Source of the DNA: Candidatus Cybelea septentrionalis
GTDB taxonomy: Bacteria; Vulcanimicrobiota; Vulcanimicrobiia; Vulcanimicrobiales; Vulcanimicrobiaceae
Assembly (NCBI GenBank): GCA_003158175.1
Contig: PMHJ01000037.1
Span: 124,713 to 188,712, forward strand
Length of the DNA: 64,000 bases
Direction of reading: 5' to 3'
The notes below the pieces were generated by a model. It did not search any database. It saw only the letters and a list, made by a program, of their open reading frames with translations, and was not told the origin of the DNA. The translations under genes and the position numbers were made by a program. Position 1 is the stretch's first letter. Every line of letters begins with the position of its first letter. Below, piece after piece: positions 57,617 through 64,000 of the stretch.

Positions 57617-59578
57617 GTGAAAGACCGAGTGGAGCTCACCGCGCGCAGCCTGCTCCTGGGCGCCGCCGTGACGCTCGTATTCACGGCTGCAAACGTGTAC
57701 CTCGGCTTGAAAGTGGGGCTCACGTTTGCGTCCACTATTCCGGCCGCCGTCATTTCGATGGCCGTTTTGCGCGCGTTCAAGAACTCATCCATCTACGAAA
57801 ACAACATCGTGCAGACGGTGGCGTCGGCTGCGGGGACGCTCTCGGCCGTGATCTTCGTGCTGCCCGGACTGATCATGATCGGGTGGTGGAGCGGCTTTCC
57901 CTTTGCACAGTGCTTCGGAGTCTGCGCGATCGGCGGCATCCTGGGCGTGATGTACAGCGTGCCGTTGCGGCGCGCGCTGGTGGCTGAATCGGATCTGCCC
58001 TACCCGGAGGGCGTCGCGGCGGCCGAGGTGCTGAAGGTCGGCACCGCGGCTGGCGTCGCCGACGAAGGAAACCGAGCCGGGCTGCTCGCGCTCGTTGGCG
58101 GAACGCTTGCCTCCGCCGGCTTTGCCGTAATCGTCGCGACGCGAGTCTTTGCCGGCCAAATTGCCGGCTACTTTCGCATCGGCAGCGCTACTACGGGCCT
58201 GGGCTTCTCGCTCTCGCTCGCGCTCGTCGGCGCGGGGCAGCTGATCGGTCTCTCCGTCGGCCTCGCAATGCTAACCGGACTCTTTATCGCGTGGGGCATT
58301 GCGACGCCCGTTTTAACCGCGCTGCATCCGGCGGCCGGTCCCCCAGCCGACGTGGCGACCACGGTCTGGTCGCATCAAGTGCGCTTCATCGGCGCCGGTG
58401 CTATCGGCATCGCGGCCCTTTGGTCTCTCGGGCGCCTTGCGCGCCCCGTGGCCGCCGGAGTCGCGTCGGCCCTGGCGGCCGCTCGGCGCCGACGCCTCGG
58501 AAAGATTCAAGACGAACCGAGAACCGAGCGCGACTTGCCGATCGGAATCGTTGCACTCATCAGCGTCTGCTGTTTGATCCCACTGGCAGTTCTGCTCGCA
58601 AACTTTCTCGGCGGCGGCCGGCTAACGCCGATTGCCGGCTGGCTCACGCTGGCTGCCGTGATTTACGTCGTCATCGCGGGATTTTTCGTTGCGGCCGCCT
58701 GCGGCTACATGGCAGGCCTGATCGGTTCTTCGAACAGTCCCGTCTCGGGCTTGGCGATTTTGGTGGTGATCGGCGCGTCGCTGATGCTGCTCGGCATCGC
58801 TCGGTTCGCGGGCGTTACGGCGCCGTCGGAACTGATCGCGTACGCGCTTTTCGTCACGGCGGTGCTCCTTTGCGTCGCGACGATCTCAAACGACAACTTG
58901 CAGGATCTGAAAACCGGACAGCTGGTCGATGCGACGCCCTGGCGACAGCAGGTCGCGCTCGTCTTCGGCGTCGCCGTCGGCGCTTTGGTGATTCCGCCGA
59001 TTCTGAATTTGCTCAATCGAGGTTACGGGTTTGCGGGCGCGCCAAATCTGCACAATGCGATAGCGCAACCCCTGCCCGCGCCGCAAGCGACGCTGATCTC
59101 GGCGCTTGCCAAGGGCGTGATCGGCGGTCAAATCGATTGGTCTCTGATTGCAACGGGCGCTCTCGTGGGTGCGATTGTCGTTGCGGCCGACGAGCTGTTG
59201 CGCAGGACCAGACGCGCGGCGCTGCCACCGCTGGCCGTCGGCCTGGGTATTTATTTGCCGGCATCGACGACGGCGCCGGTGGTCGTTGGCGCCGTAATCG
59301 GGTGGTTATACAACCGTTGGGCCGCGCGCGCCGGCGACTCTCGCGCCAAACAAATCGGCGTTCTGATCGCGTCGGGCCTAATCGTGGGGGAGAGCCTTTT
59401 CGGCGTCCTGCTTGCCGGGCTCATCGTCTCGACCGGCCGCCCCGAACCGTTTGGGCTCGTAGGGGACGCTTTCGCGAAGGCCTCGACGGCGATCGGCGCC
59501 GTGGCTTTTGTCTTAGTGCTCTGCGCCCTCTTCAGGTGGGCGGGAACTCTCAGCCGAAGTTGTGCATCGTCGAAGTAG
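57617..59578 (+). CDS. OPT-family oligopeptide/metal-chelate transporter
   Basis: The GTG at 57617 gives 653 residues and begins directly with the conserved RVELTARSLLLGAAVTLVFTAANVYLGLKVG-type opening (quoted in part). There are about 14-16 helices. Family motifs include PYPEGVAAAEVLK, GYMAGLIGSSNSPVSGLAIL, and NDNLQDLKTGQLVDATPWRQQV. OPT proteins import peptides or metal chelates with protons. The preceding terminator and folded leader suggest transcription attenuation. An RND adaptor gene follows 14 bp later. Confidence 0.92.
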   Translation: MKDRVELTARSLLLGAAVTLVFTAANVYLGLKVGLTFASTIPAAVISMAVLRAFKNSSIYENNIVQTVASAAGTLSAVIFVLPGLIMIGWWSGFPFAQCFGVCAIGGILGVMYSVPLRRALVAESDLPYPEGVAAAEVLKVGTAAGVADEGNRAGLLALVGGTLASAGFAVIVATRVFAGQIAGYFRIGSATTGLGFSLSLALVGAGQLIGLSVGLAMLTGLFIAWGIATPVLTALHPAAGPPADVATTVWSHQVRFIGAGAIGIAALWSLGRLARPVAAGVASALAAARRRRLGKIQDEPRTERDLPIGIVALISVCCLIPLAVLLANFLGGGRLTPIAGWLTLAAVIYVVIAGFFVAAACGYMAGLIGSSNSPVSGLAILVVIGASLMLLGIARFAGVTAPSELIAYALFVTAVLLCVATISNDNLQDLKTGQLVDATPWRQQVALVFGVAVGALVIPPILNLLNRGYGFAGAPNLHNAIAQPLPAPQATLISALAKGVIGGQIDWSLIATGALVGAIVVAADELLRRTRRAALPPLAVGLGIYLPASTTAPVVVGAVIGWLYNRWAARAGDSRAKQIGVLIASGLIVGESLFGVLLAGLIVSTGRPEPFGLVGDAFAKASTAIGAVAFVLVLCALFRWAGTLSRSCASSK

Positions 59579-59592
59579 GATATTTGTTTCAA

Positions 59593-60885
59593 ATGAGGTT
59601 GACAGCATCTCTCGTAGTGATCGCGCTCCTTTCGTCTGGCTGTGCCGGCGGGCGCCAGCATCGCGGCCACGGTTTCGCATCGCCCGGTCCAGCCGCCGTT
59701 TTGGCTTTGACCGCGGCGCCCTCAACAGTCCATCCGACGGTCCAAATCGCGGGCATCATCGCTCCGTATCAAAACGTCGCGATTTCTAGCGCGCTCTCCG
59801 AGCCCACCGATTCCGTAGCGGTCGTCGAAGGGGATTACGTCCGGCGCGGACAGGTGCTGGCGGTCCTCGATACGACCGATTTACGGGCGAGTCTCGAGGC
59901 CGCGCAACGCAGCGCGGCATCCTCGGACGCTCGCGTCTCACAAACCCAATATCAGGCGCAGCTCAACATCGGGCAGGGCAGCGATCAGGTTCGCAACGCG
60001 CAGGCAACGCTGCTGCAAGCGCAGCAGACGCTCAAGCTCGATCAGCTTAACCTGCAACGTTACCAAACGCTGCTCGACAGCGGTTACGTCTCTCAGCAGC
60101 AAGTCGACCAGCAGCGCACGACGGTACACAACGATCAACAGCAAGAGCAATCGGCGCAGGCTAGCCTCCAGTCGGCGGCGCTCAACTCGAAGGTCAACGG
60201 CAACTACCAGCAAGGGCTTCAGGCCGCCAACGTCGCTTCGGCCCAAGCCGACGCCGCTTCGGCGCACGCGCAAGCTGATCAGATTCAGGCGCAGATCGAC
60301 AAGGCGCTCATCGTCTCGTCGGTGGACGGCGTCGTGGTGAATCGTAACCTTAATCCCGGTGAGTATCCGGGTTCGCGGACGATCTTCACCGTGCAACAAC
60401 TCGACCCGGTCTATGCCGAACTCAACGCGTCGTCCGAGGACGTTTTCCGCATCCAACGCGGCGCTGCGATCTCGGTTGCGGTGGCCGGCGTCAACACGTC
60501 TCTCTACCGCGGGCGGGTCAACGCCGTCCTGGGCCAGGTTCAACCCGGCTCGACGAACTTCACCGTCGAGGCAATCCTTTCAAACCCCGGATACCGTTTG
60601 AAGTCGGGAATGGCGGTGACCGGAACCATCAACCTTCCGGCCGTCACCGGCATCGGAGTTCCCTCGACGGCCTTCCTCGATGATTCGCACCAGAGCGTGA
60701 TGGTCGTCAATCCAGACGGCACGGCAAAACTCGCGAAGGTCCAAGAACGCGGCAGCGATGGAAAGACCTCCGTCGTCACTGGGATCACCGGCGGCACAAA
60801 AGTGATCTCCAACGGGCAGCTTGGGATCACCCCGGGCGAGCAAATCGCGGGTCAAAGCCCCGGGCCTCAAAGCCCCGCGCCCTAG
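59593..60885 (+). CDS. RND efflux adaptor (membrane fusion protein), lipoprotein
   Basis: The ATG at 59593 gives 430 residues with a lipobox (LLSSGCAGG). The MFP order follows: barrel-sandwich hybrid start (PTVQIAGIIAPYQNVAIS, VVEGDYVRRGQVLAVLD), a long alpha-hairpin very rich in Gln and Ala (about 100-235), then SSVDGVVVNRNLNPGEYPGSRTIFTV and beta-barrel/MP domains. It links the inner-membrane pump to an outer-membrane channel. The pump gene follows 5 bp later. No TolC-like gene is in the window. Confidence 0.93.
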   Translation: MRLTASLVVIALLSSGCAGGRQHRGHGFASPGPAAVLALTAAPSTVHPTVQIAGIIAPYQNVAISSALSEPTDSVAVVEGDYVRRGQVLAVLDTTDLRASLEAAQRSAASSDARVSQTQYQAQLNIGQGSDQVRNAQATLLQAQQTLKLDQLNLQRYQTLLDSGYVSQQQVDQQRTTVHNDQQQEQSAQASLQSAALNSKVNGNYQQGLQAANVASAQADAASAHAQADQIQAQIDKALIVSSVDGVVVNRNLNPGEYPGSRTIFTVQQLDPVYAELNASSEDVFRIQRGAAISVAVAGVNTSLYRGRVNAVLGQVQPGSTNFTVEAILSNPGYRLKSGMAVTGTINLPAVTGIGVPSTAFLDDSHQSVMVVNPDGTAKLAKVQERGSDGKTSVVTGITGGTKVISNGQLGITPGEQIAGQSPGPQSPAP

Positions 60886-60890
60886 ATCGT

Positions 60891-63800
60891 ATGTGGCCGA
60901 CCCGTCTCTTCGTTTTACGGCCGGCGCTGGTCTTCGTCAGCCTGGCCCTGATCGGCGTTGCCGGCGCCATCTCGTTGATGACGATCGTGCAGCAGCAGTT
61001 TCCGAATATCGATTTTCCGACCATTACCGTGCGTGCGAGCTACCCGGGCGGCTCGACGACGGAAATTCGCGATGCCGTGGTGCGCCCGATCGAAGATGCA
61101 ATCGCCGGCGCGCCCGATCTCGATCACATCAATACGACCGTTCAACAAGGCCAAGCGACGATCTCCGCCGTCTTTTCGCTGAACTCGAACAAGACCACCG
61201 ATCTCGTTCAGGTGCAGCGTCGCCTTCTCGTGGCACAATCGCAACTTCCCAGCGACATGCCCGCACCGACCGTCGGCACCTTCGATCCCGCGGAAGCGAC
61301 GATCCTCACGATAGGCCTCAGCTCCCCATCGCTTACGGCCGGCGAGCTTTCGGCAATCGTTACCAACAACATCGTGCCGGACCTCGAGCAAGTCGATGGT
61401 GTCTCGAACGTTAACGTTGGAGGTTTGGTGACGCCGGCGATCGAGGTGGCCGTCAATCCCAACTCGCTCGTCGCCTCCGGACTGACGCTCAACGACATCG
61501 TAAGCACGATCGCGGAGAACAACGAGCGCGAGCCGGGCGGTATCGCCTATCTTCCGAATCACGAAACGACCATCGACGTGCGCGGCGACGTTAGCAATGC
61601 GGCGACGGTCGCGGATTTGCCGGTCTTTGCGTCGTCGCCGTTTACCTCGACCTTCGGAAACGCATCGTATAACGAACCCGCGTTGCCGGGTTCTCCGGGG
61701 GCGCCTTCAAGTTCGTCGAGCAGCACCTCGTCGGGCGGCGCCGGCACGATCGCGTTGCCATCTCCGGCGACGCAATCCAGCGCCGTCCCGCCCGCATCGG
61801 CAGCGGCGGTCGCGCCGGCGATCGTCGTCACGCCTGCGTCGAGCGCTTCGTCCTCGCCGATGCCGTCGCCCTCGGCCTCCGCCTCGGCGTCCCCGCTTCC
61901 GGCAGCGATGCCGAACTTGGCTGCGAGCGCCATCGCGCAGAGCAGCGCGACGGCCGCGCCGACCGCGGCGTCGGCGCAAGCGCAGAGCACGACGAGCGCG
62001 GTATCGGCCGGTTCGAGCAGCTACGCCGGACCGGCGCTCTCGAGTTTGAATCCGTGGAGCGCTTCGGCTCGTCTGATCCGTATCGGCGACGTCGCCGCCG
62101 TGACCGATTCCTTCGAGCCGCAGAGACAATACAGTTACGTCGGAACGGTGCCGACGATTTCGCTGAGCATTCAGAAAGCGACCGGCGCCAGTGAAGTCAC
62201 GGCGGCGCAAAACGTCATGAAAGCGTTGCCGGCGATCGAGCGGACGTACCCCGAGATGGACTTTCGAATCCTCAACGATCAAGCGTCCTACACGAAGCAG
62301 CAGATCTGGGGAGTCTTTCACACGCTGATCGAAGCAATCGCGATCACGGCCGTGGTGATGCTCTTCTTCTTGCGGTCATGGCGCAACGCCATCGTGGTGC
62401 TCATCTCGATTCCGGCCTCGCTGTGCGTGACGCTCGCCGCGATGAAGATCGTGAATTTCACGATCGACACCGTTTCGTTGCTGGCGATGACGCTGATTAT
62501 CGGAATTCTGGTTGACGATTCGATCGTAGTGCTCGAAAACGTGGAGCGGCATCACGAAAACGGCGAAGCGCCAAAAGAAGCGGCCATCAAAGGCCGTACG
62601 CAGATCGGCCCGGCGGCGGTCGTCATCACGCTCGTCGACGTCGTGGTCTTTCTCCCGATTGCGTTCCTGCCGGGAACCGTCGGGAAGTTCTTGTCGGAGT
62701 TCGCGCTGGTCGTCGTGGTCGCGACCTTGACGTCGCTCTGCATTTCTTTCACGGTGACGCCGGCGCTTGCGGGAAACTGGTCGCTGCTCTCGCGCTGGAA
62801 GGCGCCGAAGCCGATCGCGCGGTTCGCAGCGGGCTTCGAGAGCTTGCGCCAATGGTATGCACACCGCGCGCTTCCCTGGGCGCTGCGACGCCCGGTGCCG
62901 GTGGTCGTGGTCTCCGGCTTAGCGGTGATCTTTGCCGTGCTCCTCGTGCCGCTGGGTGCGGTTGGCTTTGAGTTCATGCCGCCGGTCGATCGCGGTGAGA
63001 TCTTCGTGCAAGCCACCTATCCGATCGGGACGCCGCTTTCAACCGTCAATGCGGGAATTGCGGCACTAGCCGCGCGGTTCTCCAAGATTTCTGACATCCA
63101 ATCGCAGACGGCGCTGGCGGGCGGGACGCAGTCGAACTTCGGCGGATTGCTGGTCCAGGGGTCCGTCGGGCAGATTCACGTCTTCCTAAAAACAAATCGC
63201 CACCATTCTACGGATTATTGGGCGCCGTTGCTGGGACGCATCGCGCGGCAAGTCGCACCGACCGCGAAAGTCGTCTCTATTCCGGCGACGGGCACGGGCG
63301 GGGGCAACGCTCAGCCGATCGACTATCTCATTACGTCGACGGACGACCACCCTGAGGCGTACGAGGCAAAAATTGCGCAAGCTTTGCGGGAGACCCCGGG
63401 AACCGCCAACGTCAACAGTTCCGCCGAGCAACTGGCACCTCAGATCGACATTCATTTCGATCGTGACCAAGCGCGCGTGCTGGGCATCAACATTGGACAG
63501 GCGGCCGGCGCAATTCGAGCGGCATTCGGCGGTACGCTGGCCACACAGTTCACGACCTCGCGTGGTACGAAGTACGTTCAGGTCCTCTACCCGCGGTCGT
63601 TTCAGACGAGCCTGGGCACGGTTAGCCGAATACCGGTGCGCACGTTGGGCGGGACGCTCGCGTATGTCGGCGACGTTGCCCGTTACGTGGAGGATCCGTC
63701 GGAGCCGCTGATGACGCGCACGAATCGCGAGACGGTGGTTCACGTACAGTCGAACCTCGCGCCGGGCGCGGTGCAGTCCATCGTCCAGCGAAACTTCACG

Positions 63801-64000
63801 CGACGACTGGCGGCGCTCGATTTGCCGTCGAGCGTCGCGGTGCGGCCAAACGTCGCAGGTCAGCAGCAGAACCTTTCGGATACCGTTCGAGGCATGGGCA
63901 CGTCGCTGCTGCTCTCGTTCTTGCTGGTCTATTTGTTGATGGTCGCACTCTACGACAGCTACCGTCTGCCCTTCATCATTATGTTCGCGGTGCCGGTTGC
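60891..64000 (+). CDS. RND-family inner-membrane efflux pump (AcrB/HAE1-like), truncated at the window end
   Basis: At least 1,036 residues are present and the frame is open at the edge. TM1 (RPALVFVSLALIGVAG) is followed by porter domains (QQFPNIDFPTITVRASYPGG, ATISAVFSL) and the TM block with IGILVDDSIVVLENVERH, which holds the adjacent aspartates of the proton relay. The second porter half follows and then MVALYDSYRLPF. This fits the hydrophobe/amphiphile efflux group. Between DLPVFAS and RIGDVAAV an Ala/Ser/Pro-rich insertion of about 145 residues (about 61,630-62,068) interrupts the periplasmic region. Confidence 0.95.
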   Translation, partial: MWPTRLFVLRPALVFVSLALIGVAGAISLMTIVQQQFPNIDFPTITVRASYPGGSTTEIRDAVVRPIEDAIAGAPDLDHINTTVQQGQATISAVFSLNSNKTTDLVQVQRRLLVAQSQLPSDMPAPTVGTFDPAEATILTIGLSSPSLTAGELSAIVTNNIVPDLEQVDGVSNVNVGGLVTPAIEVAVNPNSLVASGLTLNDIVSTIAENNEREPGGIAYLPNHETTIDVRGDVSNAATVADLPVFASSPFTSTFGNASYNEPALPGSPGAPSSSSSSTSSGGAGTIALPSPATQSSAVPPASAAAVAPAIVVTPASSASSSPMPSPSASASASPLPAAMPNLAASAIAQSSATAAPTAASAQAQSTTSAVSAGSSSYAGPALSSLNPWSASARLIRIGDVAAVTDSFEPQRQYSYVGTVPTISLSIQKATGASEVTAAQNVMKALPAIERTYPEMDFRILNDQASYTKQQIWGVFHTLIEAIAITAVVMLFFLRSWRNAIVVLISIPASLCVTLAAMKIVNFTIDTVSLLAMTLIIGILVDDSIVVLENVERHHENGEAPKEAAIKGRTQIGPAAVVITLVDVVVFLPIAFLPGTVGKFLSEFALVVVVATLTSLCISFTVTPALAGNWSLLSRWKAPKPIARFAAGFESLRQWYAHRALPWALRRPVPVVVVSGLAVIFAVLLVPLGAVGFEFMPPVDRGEIFVQATYPIGTPLSTVNAGIAALAARFSKISDIQSQTALAGGTQSNFGGLLVQGSVGQIHVFLKTNRHHSTDYWAPLLGRIARQVAPTAKVVSIPATGTGGGNAQPIDYLITSTDDHPEAYEAKIAQALRETPGTANVNSSAEQLAPQIDIHFDRDQARVLGINIGQAAGAIRAAFGGTLATQFTTSRGTKYVQVLYPRSFQTSLGTVSRIPVRTLGGTLAYVGDVARYVEDPSEPLMTRTNRETVVHVQSNLAPGAVQSIVQRNFTRRLAALDLPSSVAVRPNVAGQQQNLSDTVRGMGTSLLLSFLLVYLLMVALYDSYRLPFIIMFAVPV

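Noticed and set aside
58291-59592. Long N-terminal extension of the RND adaptor frame
   Set aside because: It overlaps the OPT gene in another frame and is Arg-rich; the lipoprotein signal at 59593 marks the true start.

Overview
This window is a gene-dense, GC-rich (roughly 60-65 % by eye) bacterial chromosome segment with no rRNA, tRNA, CRISPR array or transposase that I could find. Diderm traits (TonB-dependent receptor, TonB, RND efflux, a probable outer-membrane haem barrel) sit beside ResB/CcsA (system II) cytochrome c maturation, menaquinone-type quinone genes, a cytochrome b fused to cytochrome c, and a lipoprotein beta-propeller of repeated 'NLYVAN' blades. Together these suggest an uncultivated lineage such as Candidatus Eremiobacterota (WPS-2). 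That placement is inference from gene content, not from a marker gene.

Layout: 1-7,143 (minus) holds the start of a UbiA prenyltransferase, a UbiD decarboxylase, a two-component system, and a cupredoxin / cupredoxin-SCO / haem-c barrel cluster headed by a coupled 28-residue ORF and preceded by a TPR protein. 7,165-15,638 holds a TonB-dependent receptor, pnp, a split transketolase, an NHL-like lipoprotein and rpsO. 15,769-26,868 is mixed: an atypical SDR, a DJ-1/PfpI protein without its cysteine, a degenerate ABC ATPase with its membrane partner, polX, an alpha/beta hydrolase, dacB, fdhD, ilvE, a beta-lactamase-fold protein and arginase. 26,888-29,880 contains tonB followed by a lower-GC accessory patch (MT-A70 methyltransferase, GNAT, TIG-like lipoprotein).

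29,882-37,859 (minus) is a tetrapyrrole operon: Met8-HemC fusion, hemB, a mobA-like gene, hemL, hemA, CobA-HemD fusion and a DUF92 gene. After a PMT/ArnT-type glycosyltransferase, 39,705-47,055 (minus) is a respiratory super-operon: menG, polyprenyl synthase, tatA, tatC, resB, ccsA, Rieske protein and cytochrome b-c. These genes supply the quinone, the Tat export for Rieske, the cytochrome c maturation and the quinol oxidase itself.

47,119-56,973 holds a PLD-like protein, rsmI-metG-tatD, a glutaredoxin-like protein, pepP, DUF202 and nadA-nadB-nadC. 57,111-64,000 (plus) holds a tiny secreted protein, a structured untranslated region ending in a strong terminator hairpin, an OPT transporter, and an RND adaptor plus an RND pump truncated by the window end. 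The pump carries a long Ala/Ser/Pro-rich insertion. Most genes sit in tightly packed operons with 4-bp ATGA/GTGA overlaps, so several starts below were chosen to fit that pattern.
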